Assembly: GCA_016708305.1 (NCBI GenBank)
Contig: JADJGB010000008.1
Location: forward strand, 744,001 to 808,000
DNA length: 64,000 bases
Reading direction: 5' to 3'
Source of the DNA: Sphingobacteriales bacterium
GTDB taxonomy: Bacteria; Bacteroidota; Bacteroidia; Chitinophagales; Chitinophagaceae
The notes beneath the pieces were generated by a model. That model did no database searches, had not been told where the DNA came from, and saw only the letters and a program-made list of their open reading frames with translations. The position numbers and the translations under genes were made by a program. How positions within the stretch are numbered: position 1 is the first letter of the stretch; every line of letters starts with the position of its first letter. Below, one piece after another: positions 36,013 to 47,581 of the stretch.

Positions 36013-37541
36013 TTTATGGGTTCATAAAATAATTTCTTAGCTTCTTCATCCTTGTATTTTTCAATCAGGTCAAGTAATTGTTGTTTGAGTTTTTTTGTTA
36101 CTTTCTTCATTTTCTTACTGCCATAGATATTGTTCAACTCATCTGGATCTTTCTTCATGTCAAATAATTCCCAGCTTTCTATCCGTTTGTAAAATCGGAT
36201 AAGTTTGTATCGCTCGGTTTTAATGCCAAAATGAGGCGATACCGAATGTTCGCCATTTTCGTAATAGTGGTAATACAATTCCTTTTTGGGAGTATATTTT
36301 TCGTGTTTCAGTAAAGGTAAAAAAGACTGCCCCTGATAATCCTGCGGGATGGTAGCATTAGCCGCCTGTAGCAGGGTAGGCGCAATATCTACATTCATAA
36401 TAAAGTCATTGATTTTAGTTCCGGGTTTTATTACACCTGGAAAACGCATCACCATTGGCGTTCTGAAAGATTCTTCGTACATAAATCGTTTGTCGAACCA
36501 GCCATGCTCACCCATGTAAAAACCCTGGTCTGACATGTAAATTACGATCGTATTGTTTGCTAAATTGTTTTTATCTAAATAGGTTACAATGCGGTCAATA
36601 TTTCTGTCCAACGAAGCGGCTGTGGCAAGATAATCTCTCATATACCTTTGATATTTCCATTCAGTAAGTGCATTGCCGTTTAAATTCTTTTCCTTTAGTT
36701 CTTTATGGATATTATTGTAGTAATCCATAAAAACCATTTTTTGTTCGGGTGACATTCTTTTGATAGCGCCTATTTTATCGGCTTCCTGCATATTGTCAAA
36801 CATCTTCAGATCGTAGCCCATCAGCATTGTTTTGGCAATACTCATATCCTGTACCTGTGCTGCTTTTCGGGTTTTGTAATCATCATAGAAGGTGGAGGGT
36901 AATGGAAAGGTCTTGGTTTCAAACATTCCTAAATCAGGCAAATCGGGCATCCAGATTCTGTGCGTAGCCTTGTGGCCGATAATGAGGCAGAATGGTTTTT
37001 GTTTGTTGCGGTTGTCGAGCCATTGTTCCGAAAAGTCTGAAATAATATTGGTTACGTATCCTTCGTGATGCGTACGTTTATTGCCCGAACCAATGAAGTC
37101 AGGGTTGTAATAATGACCCTGATCGGGTAAGATATTGTAATAATCCAACCCTTGTGGAATGTTGTCGCCCAGATGCATTTTGCCAATCCAGGCGGTTTGA
37201 TAGCCGGCTTTCTGTAGTTGTTTTACGAAAATATTTTGATTAAAATTAAAGTTGGAGTTTTCATTGTCTCTAAAGCCATTCAGATGGCTGTATTTGCCAC
37301 TCAAAAAAGTAGCGCGGCTTGGTCCACAAATTGAATTCGTAACATAAGCATTTGTAAACAATGCTCCTTCTTTGGCAAGCCGGTCAATACCGGGCGTTTG
37401 AGTCATTGTGCTTCCGTAAGCGCTGATGGTTTGAAAAGCATGGTCGTCAGAAATGATGACAACGATATTTGGGGGATTATTTTGCTGTCCAAAAAGTTGA
37501 ACCGAAATAATGATTGTGAATAATAATAAATATTTTTTCAT
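36009..37541 (-). CDS. Secreted sulfatase (FGly-type)
   Basis: This is a 510-residue type I sulfatase with a signal peptide (MKKYLLLFTIIISVQLFGQ). The Cys that is oxidised to formylglycine is Cys72 in ICGPSRATFLSGKY, and metal ligands are in VVIISDDHAF near residue 28 and in IYMSDQGFYMGEHGWFDKRFMYEESFRTPMV near residue 335. The C-terminal DUF4976-type tail (LIRFYKRIESWELFDMKKDPDELNNIYG) fits sulfatases acting on sulfated polysaccharides. It converges on nadK with a 4-base overlap. Substrate is unknown. Confidence 0.92.
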   Translation of the reverse strand: MKKYLLLFTIIISVQLFGQQNNPPNIVVIISDDHAFQTISAYGSTMTQTPGIDRLAKEGALFTNAYVTNSICGPSRATFLSGKYSHLNGFRDNENSNFNFNQNIFVKQLQKAGYQTAWIGKMHLGDNIPQGLDYYNILPDQGHYYNPDFIGSGNKRTHHEGYVTNIISDFSEQWLDNRNKQKPFCLIIGHKATHRIWMPDLPDLGMFETKTFPLPSTFYDDYKTRKAAQVQDMSIAKTMLMGYDLKMFDNMQEADKIGAIKRMSPEQKMVFMDYYNNIHKELKEKNLNGNALTEWKYQRYMRDYLATAASLDRNIDRIVTYLDKNNLANNTIVIYMSDQGFYMGEHGWFDKRFMYEESFRTPMVMRFPGVIKPGTKINDFIMNVDIAPTLLQAANATIPQDYQGQSFLPLLKHEKYTPKKELYYHYYENGEHSVSPHFGIKTERYKLIRFYKRIESWELFDMKKDPDELNNIYGSKKMKKVTKKLKQQLLDLIEKYKDEEAKKLFYEPIN

Positions 37542-37573
37542 GAGTTAAAAATAAATAATAATCTTTTAAACCT

Positions 37574-37962
37574 TCATTCAAAATGATCTAATTGAGCCGG
37601 TACAATATTAAAACTCTTTCGATGATACCTGCATAAACCGTTTTCAGCAATTGCTTTTCTGTGTGCTGCTGTGCCATATCCTTTGTTGGAGTTCCATTTA
37701 TACTGTGGAAATTAATTTCTTCCACATCCACCATTGCCACATGATAAGCGCTTGCATGTTGCCGGATAAATTCTTTGAGTTCCAATCTGATTGAAGCCTT
37801 TATCTGTTTGCTGTCATTTAGTTGCGGATGAAAGAAGTCTAAAGGTAAAATAACGGCTGCAGCAAAAACCGGACCCGCATAGCATCCTCTTCCGGCTTCA
37901 TCACAACCCGCTTCTACAATCTTGTTTTGAAAACTGTTGAGTAATTTTACGGCTTGCTTCAT
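37574..37962 (-). pseudogene. rnhB: Ribonuclease HII with an internal deletion
   Basis: The N-terminal part is a normal RNase [27 protein letters not shown] (first catalytic Asp and Glu) and [19 protein letters not shown], up to VDVEEIN at about residue 83. The C-terminal part [21 protein letters not shown] also matches and ends at TGA 37574-37576, but in another frame. About 70-75 residues are missing between them, including the DGNRF and SIAAAS motifs with the other catalytic acids. The deletion junction near 37705 also shifts the frame. The product cannot be active. It overlaps the lipid kinase gene by 1 base. Confidence 0.82.
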
Positions 37963-38880
37963 TAAGTTAACTCATTTTTATTTACCAACAGGCTGAAGCA
38001 CTTTGGTTTAATGGAAGCAGTAATTTCTTTTTCAGTCTCTACAGGATCGCCGTCAATATGCATAGGAGCATTACTGAGGTTATTAATATTAATTTTATCT
38101 GTTTGAAAATAAATAATGCCTCTGGTTTTGTCAATTTTTTCAGGAGTTTTCAGTTTGTTCAATCCGCCTACCTGTACCATTGTGTTATACAGCATCCCAA
38201 TTTTTGATTGTTCCGTAATAATCACAATGTCGAGCAGACCATCGCTAAGACTGGCCATTGGAGCAATGGTAAAATGATTGCCAAACTGATTACTATTGGC
38301 AATACTAATAAAATAGGCATCCACCGTAAAAGTCTTTTCTTTCAATCTTATTTGAAAAGTGTAGGTTTTGGCAATAAGAAAATTTTTAAAAACCTGCCTG
38401 ATATAAGTCGTTAAACCTCTTGATTGCTGATTTGCAAAATCATGTGCCACGAGTGCATCAAAACCCAAGCCGCAAAGCATACAAGCAAAACGCTGGTTTA
38501 CAAAAAACCGTCCACCCGCATGGTTTTGTTGCCAAAGATTGTTTTAAGGGCCTTAGATGGAGATTTGGAAATGCCTGCTCCAAATGCCAGCCCATTGCCC
38601 GAACCTGCGGGGATGATGCCAATTTTTACAGGCAGATGCATCAGGCTGTATATTACCTGACTAACAGTTCCATCGCCTCCTATAATTACTATATCAGTTA
38701 TTTTTTCTTCTAATATAATATCATGCAAAAAAGAATAATCCCCGCTAACTACAGATGGATATAATGTGTAACGAATTTCCTGATTTTGAGTTTCCTTCTT
38801 AATAGTTTTGAGTAAAGATTTTTTTGATCCTTTCCCGGAAATTGGATTTATGATATAAGCTATTTTCTGCCTCGCTGCAT
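37962..38880 (-). pseudogene. Diacylglycerol kinase-family lipid kinase (YegS/DgkB-like), frameshifted twice
   Basis: This locus of about 306 codons encodes a lipid or sphingosine kinase of the DAGK catalytic family. Visible motifs are KIAYIINPISGKGSKKS at the N-terminus, IVIIGGDGTVSQVIYSLM near residue 60 (nucleotide-binding GGDGT), and GIIPAGSGNGLAFGAGI near residue 85. Past a break, GLGFDALVAHDF and DGLLDIVIITE follow. One missing A near 38861 removes the link to the ATG at 38878-38880, and one missing T in the T6 run near 38500 breaks the middle. Both are typical of homopolymer errors. Confidence 0.82.
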
Positions 38881-39080
38881 TTCTGCAAGTTAGAAAAAGT
38901 ATCAGATTATGCCAAACGCCATATCTTCTTTATATCATTTTTTCAATGGAAATGAATTACCTAACATAAAAGAAGGAAGACCTCTTTCCTTCAAATGTAT
39001 AATTGACTAATCAATTTTTTTGAAAATAATTTCTTAAATTGCTGTATCGCTCATTTGTATATTTTTAATCAATTTTTAAA

Positions 39081-40445
39081 ATGAAATATATTTTAATTCG
39101 GATTCAGATTATCCTGATATTTATTGTTTTATTTAATTCAACTTATTCCCAAAAAAAGCCGAATATCATCTTTGTGCTAACAGATGATTTAGGTTATGCG
39201 GATATTGGATGCTATGGCAACCCTGTTATCAAAACACCCTTTTTAGATAAAATGGCGCGAAATGGGCTGATGGCAACTAATTATGTGGTTAGCAGTCCGT
39301 CCTGCACGCCATCCAGAGCATCTTTGCTTACAGGGCGTTATGCTTCGCGCTACAATTTACCTTATCCCATTGCGCCGGGTTCTGAGTTGGGGCTGCCAGA
39401 TAAGGAAGTTACCATTGCCGAAATGCTGAAAGTTAACGGATATAATACCGGTATGGTTGGCAAATGGCACTTAGGCGATCAAAAAGATGTGAATAAACCC
39501 AATGAGCAGGGATTCGATTATTTTTATGGTATCCTTTACAGCCACGATTACAAAACTCCCTATGTTAAAACGGATACGGTATTGAAGATTTTCAGGAATA
39601 AAAATGTGGAGATAGAAAATCCTGCCGATTCGATGCTTACCAGATTATATACAAAAGAGAGCATTAGTTTTATTGAAAAACAAAGACCAGGGAAGCCCTT
39701 CTTTCTATACCTGGCACACAACATGCCTCATTTGCCCGTATATTTTGGCGCTCAAAGTGCAGCATTGAAAGACAAAGCCGGTGGCCCGTTGGGTGCGGTA
39801 ATAACCGAAATGGATGAAGGTATGGCGGCAATCTGGAAAGTGCTGGAAAAGAAGGGCATGGCTGATAATACGATTTTTATTTTTTCGAGCGACAACGGTC
39901 CCTGGAGCGATTTCCCAAAAAGAATGGAGAGCGATGGCGTAACCAGTCAATCGCATGTTGGAAAGCCCGGAATTTTCAGAGGGTCTAAAGCATGGTCTTA
40001 TGAAGGCGGTGCCAGAGGGCCATTTATAGTTTATTGGAAGCACCGGATCGGACCTAATACCGTTTTATCAAATCAGATCAGTAATCTGGATATATTGCCA
40101 ACCATTGCAAAGTGGACTAATAGCGCTTTACCCAAAAACAGAGAGCTTGACGGACAAGACATCAGCAGCTTGTTGGAAGGAAAAGTGAAACCAGAGCAGT
40201 TTCAGCATCGCCCGATTTATATTGTAAATCGTGGAATAGTAGAAGCAGTTAAATATGGTAACTGGAAATATCGGGAGGTTTCTGATTTTACACATCCCAG
40301 AACAGGTGAAAAATTACCACCTGCGGTTGAAATATTCAATATGGATACCGATCCGATGGAAAGTGTGAACCTGATTGATAAATATCCCGAAAAGGCAAAG
40401 GAGATGAAAAAACTATTTGATTCTTTTACCGGAGATAGGCCATAA
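39081..40445 (+). CDS. Secreted sulfatase (FGly-type), second copy
   Basis: This is a 454-residue sulfatase with a signal peptide ([15 protein letters not shown]). The modified Cys is Cys75 in [16 protein letters not shown], followed by [10 protein letters not shown] near residue 125 and [13 protein letters not shown] near residue 274 (metal ligands). It is shorter than and only distantly similar to the 510-residue sulfatase at 36009-37541, so the two probably act on different substrates. It resembles arylsulfatase A-like and N-acetylgalactosamine-6-sulfatase types. The frame is intact. Confidence 0.92.
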   Translation: MKYILIRIQIILIFIVLFNSTYSQKKPNIIFVLTDDLGYADIGCYGNPVIKTPFLDKMARNGLMATNYVVSSPSCTPSRASLLTGRYASRYNLPYPIAPGSELGLPDKEVTIAEMLKVNGYNTGMVGKWHLGDQKDVNKPNEQGFDYFYGILYSHDYKTPYVKTDTVLKIFRNKNVEIENPADSMLTRLYTKESISFIEKQRPGKPFFLYLAHNMPHLPVYFGAQSAALKDKAGGPLGAVITEMDEGMAAIWKVLEKKGMADNTIFIFSSDNGPWSDFPKRMESDGVTSQSHVGKPGIFRGSKAWSYEGGARGPFIVYWKHRIGPNTVLSNQISNLDILPTIAKWTNSALPKNRELDGQDISSLLEGKVKPEQFQHRPIYIVNRGIVEAVKYGNWKYREVSDFTHPRTGEKLPPAVEIFNMDTDPMESVNLIDKYPEKAKEMKKLFDSFTGDRP

Positions 40446-40494
40446 GGAGATGAGCTAAAAATTCTTTTAAATTTTATTAATCAGTTAAAAAGGA

Positions 40495-41187
40495 TTATAC
40501 CACCCGAGTAACTTTTTGACCTTTCAGAATATATCTCACCAACCCTTTGACCAATAAATATTGAGCGCTGATATAGGTAATCATAATTAAATATCCGCCA
40601 AATCTGAAAGGGTGATAAAACTTGTTGAGCGCCAGCACAGAATCCGACACTGCAAACAGGATAGCGCCTGTAAGGATGTATCTGGCTGTTCTGTTATCTT
40701 CCATATCGTAAAGCAATGCAGCTACCAGCAACATAAAACTGATAACTAATCCATAAATCAAAACCAGTATCTTCATCTCGCCAAGATGTGGTATCAAAAC
40801 ACTCATGATAAACCCATAATATACCCCAACTGCTATTGCCCAGGGCCATCTTCCTGCGATGTTTTCACGGTTTTTTATTTTGTGAAAACATAGAATGTAA
40901 AATAGGTGAGCCATCAAAAACCCTGCTAATCCGAGAATAAAATAGATTTCGTTATTGTTGGCAAACATAAGCAATGTATCACCTATTATGGCAAACAGAA
41001 GTGCAGCTATTATTAAAAGCTTTAAAGAATCGGCAGCGCCATTGGTGGCAGCAACGAAATAAAACAAAAGAAAAGTTACGAGCAACGGTTTGCAAATCAG
41101 TTGTATTAAATCGTTTTGCAAAAACATACCTGCAAAATATATTATTACATCTAACGCAAACAGGTTGAGAAAAAAGTTCTTATTCAA
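40495..41187 (-). CDS. YhhN family membrane protein (lysoplasmalogenase-like)
   Basis: This 230-residue protein has seven to eight hydrophobic helices and the YhhN pattern, with ALLFAIIGDTLLMFANNNEIYFILGLAGFLMAHLFYILCF near residue 60 and ILTGAILFAVSDSVLALNKF near residue 172; the conserved Asp residues in GDTLLM and SDSVLA are those kept in TMEM86-type lysoplasmalogenases. Activity is inferred from the family. It follows ispG by 15 bases on the same strand. Confidence 0.88.
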   Translation of the reverse strand: MNKNFFLNLFALDVIIYFAGMFLQNDLIQLICKPLLVTFLLFYFVAATNGAADSLKLLIIAALLFAIIGDTLLMFANNNEIYFILGLAGFLMAHLFYILCFHKIKNRENIAGRWPWAIAVGVYYGFIMSVLIPHLGEMKILVLIYGLVISFMLLVAALLYDMEDNRTARYILTGAILFAVSDSVLALNKFYHPFRFGGYLIMITYISAQYLLVKGLVRYILKGQKVTRVV

Positions 41188-41202
41188 ATGCAGATCGTTT
41201 AT

Positions 41203-43229
41203 TTATTCAGTGGGTTGTGCCGATGGTTCTACCCACGCATTATTTTCTTTCAGAAGATTAATCAGTTCGTCAACCGCCACAGCGCTGTCAATATTTCGTT
41301 TTACAACTTCTTTACCTTTATACAAAGTAATCTTTCCGGGGCCGCTGCCCACATATCCAAAATCGGCATCTGCCATTTCGCCCGGCCCGTTTACAATGCA
41401 ACCCATAATTGCTATTTTTACTCCTTTGAGGTGGCTGGTTACGGTGCGTATTTTTTGAGTGGTTTCCTGCAATTCAAAAAGGGTACGTCCGCAAGAAGGA
41501 CAACTGATGTACTCTGTTTTTGAAATACGGGTGCGGGTCGCTTGCAAAATACTGAACGCTGTGTTGTTCAAAAAAGTTTCTGCTCCGCCATTTGAATCGG
41601 CATACTGACGGCCGCTAAGGTGATTTTCTGCTTTTGAAAAATCACTGTATGCCTGTTCGCTCATACCCAACCATATTCCATAGCCAAATCCTTCTAAATA
41701 CAATGCCCCCGTTTCCGTTGCAAAATGAATCAAATGCTCGTCGGCGGTTTGCCAATTACTATTGGTAACAAATACAATCGGGTGGCTGATATTTTTTTTC
41801 TGTAATGCAATGCACATCCTTCTGACACTTTGCATAGCATTGGTATTGTGGCTACTGAGGCAGAGTACCACATTTTTCTTCTCGGAGAGTTGATCTATTA
41901 ATTCATAATCTTTACTTCCTTTGCTGTAGCAATCCACAAGCACAAAATTCAAAGATGGATGCACATGTTTTTCTGCAAGAAAATGTTTCAGGCAAATGAC
42001 GGGAAAACTGTTTTCTAATTTATTTTCGGCCCACTGATTGTAAGGAGTAATAATTTGCAATCCCTTAGGTAGTGTAAAGGCTATTTTTTGATTATCAATA
42101 AAAATATAATCAGCAGCAGCATCGGCAATACGCCATAAGTTTAGCATCAGGTTAAATCTGTATCCGACTGATAAGAGCGTTTTTGGGGTGATATGATCTA
42201 CTTTACTTAAATCAGCGATGACTACAGGAACATTACCTGTACCGATGTTTCCAATTTTTTCTGAAACTCTTTTCTGATATTCAAATGGATTCCAGAAGGA
42301 AATAAAATTGTCTGGTAATACCGATGCTTTTCCCCCTTATCTTCCAGTTGAGCATATCTTTTTACAATGTCGCGGCAAACAGGAATTTCAAACTCGGGGT
42401 CTTCGGTAAGCGAAACTCTGATGGTGTCGCCAATTCCGTCTTCCAACAGAGTGCCTATGCCAACAGCCGATTTGATACGGCCTTCTTCACCATCTCCGGC
42501 TTCGGTTACGCCAAGGTGTAGCGGGTAAATTTCTCCAAATTCAGCATTCATCGTTTGAATGAGCAGCCGATAAGCCTGCACCATTACCTGAGGGTTGCTG
42601 GATTTCATGCTCAACACTATCTGATGATAGTCTTCGCTTCGACAGATACGTAAAAATTCCATGGCACTTTCTACCATACCCATCGGTGTGTCTCCATAGC
42701 GGCTCATAATCCTGTCGCTCAGGCTGCCGTGATTGGTGCCAATGCGCATAGCGGTACCGTGGTGCTTACAAATTTTTATTAAGGGTGTAAACCGTTCTCT
42801 GATTCGCTCAATTTCTTCCAGATACTCGGCATCGGTATAATCAATTTGTTCAAATTTTTTCTTGTCCACATAGTTACCAGGGTTCACTCTCACTTTTTCA
42901 ACAATGGTTGCGGCTACTTCTGCGGCGTTGGGTGTAAAGTGAATATCTGCCACTAAGGGAACAAAATATCCTCTTTTGTGAAGCTCATTTTTGATATGGA
43001 GCAGGTTCTCTGCATCTTTTTTGGATGGTGCTGTAATCCGTACCATTTCGGCACCGGCTTGTATGCAACGAATGGTTTGCTCTACTGTGGCAATGGTATC
43101 CATGGTGTCGGTGGTGGTCATGGTTTGTACCCGAATGGGATGTCCATTGCCCAACAATAAATCGCCAATTCTTACTTCACGGGTTATTAACCTTTTATAG
43201 GATGTTAATGATTCTGCAAAAAATTCCAT
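41203..43229 (-). pseudogene. ispG: IspG (HMBPP synthase), long form, one frameshift (probably functional)
   Basis: This enzyme makes HMBPP from MEcPP in the non-mevalonate isoprenoid pathway. The locus codes for about 675 residues, the long Bacteroidota form with an inserted central domain. The TIM barrel starts with VRIGDLLLGNGHPIRVQTMTTTDT, VPLVADIHFTPNAAE follows near residue 90, and the [4Fe-4S] ligands lie in ISCPSCGRTLFELQ and GCIVNGPGEMADADFG near the C-terminus. A missing A in the A6 run near 42260 breaks the frame after EFQKK; the next frame continues IGNIGTGNVPVVIADLSKVDH. A leaderless promoter lies upstream. Confidence 0.9.
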
Positions 43230-43233
43230 ACCA

Positions 43234-43241
43234 CAAAGATA
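43234..43241 (-). promoter_or_regulatory. -7 promoter box for ispG
   Basis: On the minus strand TATCTTTG ends 4 bases before the ispG ATG at 43227-43229, which implies a leaderless message. Confidence 0.55.
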
Positions 43242-43280
43242 ACAGAGTTTGAAGTTTAAGGTTTAAGAAGCAGCAAGATT

Positions 43281-45185
43281 CTACTTCCATTGAAGCTTCC
43301 CATCGGCCTGCATCAATAATTTTCCCTCTTCTACCAAAAAATTAATGGCTGTCCAGATATGTTCCTTTTTAATGTAATTCAATTCTTTCAAAATGTGAAA
43401 AGCACTTAAAGCTGTTTTTGAATTAGTTTTCAGGTAATTTGTTATGGTTTCAAGCTCGTCCTTTGTCAGTTCGGTCTTTTTTTTACTGAGGCAATTATCG
43501 CAAATGCCGCAATCGGACAGGTTGTCATCACCAAAATAGTTTGCAATAATCCTGCTGCGGCAGGTATTGGTATCTACACTGTAAGAAATGATTTTGTTTA
43601 TCCGATCTGTAAAAATTTGTTTTCGTTCGGCATACAGTTTATTGTCAATCCTGAGCAACGATGTTTTGATTCTTGTGCGGTTCAGATAAATTTGAGGCAT
43701 ATCTTTTTGAGGCTGATAATCAATTATACTGTCAAAATGCAATCGGGTAAGCTGCTCCTGAATGAGTATAGTTTCTGTTTTCAAAAGAAAAGCCAAATAA
43801 GATTCAGAAATTGCAGTAGGGTAATCATAAATTCCTTCGTAAGCCCGAAGCAGGGACTTTATTAACGGTTCCTGATGTGGACTGGATTTTTCATAATCAT
43901 ACAACTCACTTTTATAAGTGGTAAATCTTACAGTGGCAGGTAAAAACACCTGCTCGTTAAAACTCAGCCAGCCATCCTGCTCTAATGCCTTCAAGCCATA
44001 AATAGCAGACTGGATATTGATGTTAAATTTTTTAATGAAATCCTTTAAGTCAAAATCATAATACTCGCCCGGCTCTTCCCCTTCGGGTATTTGCAGATAA
44101 TTGACTACCGCTTGATAAATCGTTCTGACCGTTTCAATATCCGGATATCGGATATTGGGTAGGGTTTTTAAAGAATCAATTTCTGGCTTGTCAAACAATA
44201 ATACTGCAAAAGCCCTTTTACCATCTCGCCCGGCACGTCCTGCTTCCTGATAATAGTTTTCAAGGCAGTCGGGCATGTCTGCGTGGATGACAGAGCGTAC
44301 ATCCGGCTTGTCAATACCCATCCCAAAGGCATTGGTACAAACCATCACCCTGACCCTATTTTGAATCCATGCTTGTTGTTTTTGGGTTCTATGCTCCGAG
44401 GGCAATCCTGCATTGTAGTAGTCTGCCGAAATGTTATGCATTTGTAAAAGTTCGGCTATCTCTTTGGTGCGTTTTCGGGTCTTGCAGTAAACAATGGACG
44501 ATCCCTGCACATTATTTAATATCTGAATGATTTTGTTAATGCGCGACTGAACGCTAAATACACTGTAAGAAAGATTTGGTCTTTCAAATGACTGTCGAAA
44601 TGTTTTGAAGTTGTTTTTTTCAGGGGATAGTTTTTCGCAAATATCTTTTGAACCAGAGCTGTAGCCGAGGCCGTTAATGCCATTACAGGAATTCCGGCTA
44701 ATTCTTCTCTGATGTCTGCATTTTTAAGATATGGAGGCCTAAAATCGTAACCCCATTGCGAAATGCAGTGTGCTTCATCCACAACAATAAGATTCACATC
44801 CAAAGCAGGGAGGTATTCTTTAAACAGAGAGGTTTCTAACCTTTCAGGATACATATAAAACCTGCAGTTACTGTGTGGCTGTCTTTAAGATATTGATTAC
44901 TTCCTTTCTCGACAATCCGGAGTGAATGGCAAAGGCTGTAATATTTTTTTTTCGCAGATTTTGTACCTGATCGTTCATCAAGGCAATCAGCGGAGAGATA
45001 ACCAGACACAAACCCTCTTTTGCCAGTGCAGGAACTTGATAGCATAATGATTTCCCACCTCCGGTAGGCATCAGTGCCAACACATCTTCGCCAACCAAAG
45101 CCGCTTTAATAATATCAAGCTGTAATGGTCGAAAGGAATCAAAACCAAAATGGTTTTTGAGGATTTGATGTAATGTCTGATCCAA
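43281..45185 (-). pseudogene. recQ: RecQ-type ATP-dependent DNA helicase, frameshifted
   Basis: This superfamily 2 helicase has about 635 residues in total. Walker A is LALMPTGGGKSLCYQVPAL near residue 37, motif II is VVDEAHCISQWGYDFRP, and the C-terminal core has STNAFGMGIDKPDVR-like sequence (CTNAFGMGIDKPDVRSVIHADMP) and YQEAGRAGRDGK. The zinc site is in CRSRIIANYFGDD and CGICDNC, followed by a winged-helix RQC domain. No HRDC domain is seen. Frame breaks lie near 44855-44880 (several bases lost) and near 44600 (a T-run). Similarity is continuous across them (FRQSFERPNLSYSVFSVQSR). Confidence 0.87.
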
Positions 45186-45263
45186 TTGAATAATTACTTA
45201 ATTTATAGGCAATTATACTCAATTATTTTACACAATCCGTTTTTAAAGTGTATTTTTTAATAC

Positions 45264-47411
45264 TTATTTCACTTTCTTTACGAGCAAACGACTGCTGTTT
45301 ATTGCCAATACTACATCACTGAAAGCCATTACCAAAGCACCAAACATGGGCGTTAAAAATCCAAGTGCGGCAACAGGAATGGCAATAATATTGTAAGAGA
45401 AAGCCCAAAAAAGGTTTTCTTTAATGGTTTTATAAGTATGCTTCCCGAGCCCGAGTGCCATTGGTAATTGCCTGATACCGTGATTCATTAAAACCACGGG
45501 AGCTGTCTGAATCGCTATTTGAGAGGCATCGCTCATGCTAATACCAATGGTTGCCTTTGCAAGTGCCGGAGCATCATTTATACCATCGCCCACCATGGCA
45601 GTTGGTGTTTGTGCATTTTTTTCAGCAATAATCTGAAGTTTTTCTTCCGGCGTTTTTTCGGCAATGACTTCGTCAATTCCTAATTCCTTAGCAATCTGAT
45701 CGGCTTTTGCCTGTCTGTCGCCACTCAACAAAATGGTTTTTATGTTATTATTATGGAAATAATCAATCACTTCTTTGGCTTCGGGTCTCAGTTCGTCTTT
45801 TAAATCAATGGTGCCAATGAGTGCATTGTTTTTAAGGATATAAACATTATGGCTTTCATCCTGGGTTAGATGAGCAGCTATTTCGTAAGAACCTGCCCAA
45901 TATTCAACATTTTCTTTGTCAAACGCATTCATCCCTTTTCCTTTCACTTCATCAATCTTGTTCCATCTGACTTCATTATTCGTTTTCCAGGAAGTGTTCA
46001 GTGATTTTGCCATTGGATGATTTGAGTATTTTTCGATGGAATACACTATCCTTTTAAAATCTTCATCAGAAATATCTTTGTCCAGAATTTTATAATCAGC
46101 TATAGAAAAATTACCTGTGGTCAAAGTACCTGTTTTATCAAAAACCACCTGAGTAATATCTTTGAAATTTTCGAGGCTGGTGGCATTACGAAATAGAATC
46201 CCATTTCGTGCAGCACGGCCAAGACCTACTGCAATGGCTGCTGGTGTGGCTAAACCCATCGCACAGGGGCAGGCTATTACCAATACAGCAATGGCGCGCA
46301 TCAGTGCCGGTGTAAATTCTTTGAGAATAAACCAATTAACTCCCAAAGTCAAAATAGCAATTCCGATAACGATTGGGATGAAGACTGCGCTAATCTTATC
46401 TGCCATTTTTTGAACAGGCGGCTTTTCGCCCTGCGCCTCCTTCACCAGATTGAGAATACCGGATAGAACGGTGTTTTCTCCAACTGCGGTTACTTGTGCT
46501 TTCACTGTTCCTTCTGCAATAAGACTCCCTCCAATCAGTTGGTCTTTTGATTTCTTGTTTACCGGAATACTTTCACCTGTAATGATTGCCTCGTTAACAC
46601 TTACATCTCCCCATAAAATCTTACAATCGGCAGGGACCTGCTCTCCATTTTTTATCAAAATCAGATCACCAACCCGAAGGTCTTTGTTTTCTATCGGGAA
46701 AATATGTTCGTCATGGATTTCATCATAGGTTATCATATTGGCCATCACCACCTGCGATTTAGCTAATTCTTTCAGTTGTTTCTGGGTAGAATTGATGGCA
46801 ATTTCTTCCACATAATTGCCCAGAAAAACTAATGTGATAACGGAGCCGGCAGTTTCATAAAAAATAAACTGGTGCTGGTGGGTAAGTGTTCCGTACAGGC
46901 TATAAACAAAGGCGGCTGTAGCTCCCAGTGTAATCAGCACATCCATATTGGGCATGCCATTGCGCAAACTTCTGAAAGCGCTGGCGCCGAAGTAAGCCAT
47001 ACCAACCAAAAATACGGGTAAACACAGTGCAAACTGCACCCACGGCTGCATCAGAAGCGTGTCGTGCATGGCGGGAATCATGTGCAGCATCAGAGTCATT
47101 GTAAAGGGAAGACAGAACCAAAATTTGCTCATGGTGGTTTTTAGAAATCCTCTGCCTTCTTCATGGCTGTGCCCTGCGTGGTCAGGTGCAGCATTGTTAG
47201 CGTCATTCACCTTATACCCCAAGCCTTTCACACCTTTGATGAGTTTGTCAATTGAGGTGTTTTCAGGAAACTGGAAACTAACATCGCCTGTTGCAAAGTT
47301 TACCTTCACATCCTGTACGCCTTCTCTTTCCAAAAATTTATTTACAGTAAGGGCGCAATTTGCACAGGTCATGCCTTCCACTTTCCATTTTATTTTTTCA
47401 TTTGTGTTCAT
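45264..47411 (-). CDS. copA: Copper-translocating P1B-type ATPase
   Basis: This membrane pump of about 715 residues exports Cu(I) from the cytoplasm. It has one N-terminal HMA domain with GMTCANCA, a His-rich linker DHAGHSHEE, eight predicted helices, and the transmembrane CPC motif VIACPCAMGLATP that defines copper P1B pumps. DKTGTLT carries the phosphorylated Asp, and VGDGINDAPALAKA is the hinge motif. The start is ATG 47409-47411 (47417 is equally possible); the longer GTG reading to 47429 overlaps the promoter box. The frame is intact. It has no adjacent copper regulator. Confidence 0.93.
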   Translation of the reverse strand: MNTNEKIKWKVEGMTCANCALTVNKFLEREGVQDVKVNFATGDVSFQFPENTSIDKLIKGVKGLGYKVNDANNAAPDHAGHSHEEGRGFLKTTMSKFWFCLPFTMTLMLHMIPAMHDTLLMQPWVQFALCLPVFLVGMAYFGASAFRSLRNGMPNMDVLITLGATAAFVYSLYGTLTHQHQFIFYETAGSVITLVFLGNYVEEIAINSTQKQLKELAKSQVVMANMITYDEIHDEHIFPIENKDLRVGDLILIKNGEQVPADCKILWGDVSVNEAIITGESIPVNKKSKDQLIGGSLIAEGTVKAQVTAVGENTVLSGILNLVKEAQGEKPPVQKMADKISAVFIPIVIGIAILTLGVNWFILKEFTPALMRAIAVLVIACPCAMGLATPAAIAVGLGRAARNGILFRNATSLENFKDITQVVFDKTGTLTTGNFSIADYKILDKDISDEDFKRIVYSIEKYSNHPMAKSLNTSWKTNNEVRWNKIDEVKGKGMNAFDKENVEYWAGSYEIAAHLTQDESHNVYILKNNALIGTIDLKDELRPEAKEVIDYFHNNNIKTILLSGDRQAKADQIAKELGIDEVIAEKTPEEKLQIIAEKNAQTPTAMVGDGINDAPALAKATIGISMSDASQIAIQTAPVVLMNHGIRQLPMALGLGKHTYKTIKENLFWAFSYNIIAIPVAALGFLTPMFGALVMAFSDVVLAINSSRLLVKKVK

Positions 47412-47428
47412 ATTCATAATATAACGCA

Positions 47429-47436
47429 CAAAGGTA
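47429..47436 (-). promoter_or_regulatory. -7 promoter box for copA
   Basis: The minus strand reads TACCTTTG, a strong match to the Bacteroidota consensus, 12-18 bases before the two candidate ATG starts of copA. Confidence 0.55.
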
Positions 47437-47569
47437 TTTATTGGTTGAGCAACAAAAAAGCTAAAAATCCGGTTTTATTAATACATCGTTGCAAATTAGC
47501 GGGAAATTATTTAAACATCGTTGCAGAACGGGCTGGAACAAAAAATCCGGCACTAAGGTTTTTGATTTT

Positions 47570-47577
47570 TATCTTTG
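47570..47577 (+). promoter_or_regulatory. -7 promoter box for tsaE
   Basis: TATCTTTG ends 4 bases before the tsaE ATG at 47582, which supports that start and a near-leaderless message. Confidence 0.6.
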
Positions 47578-47581
47578 CCTC

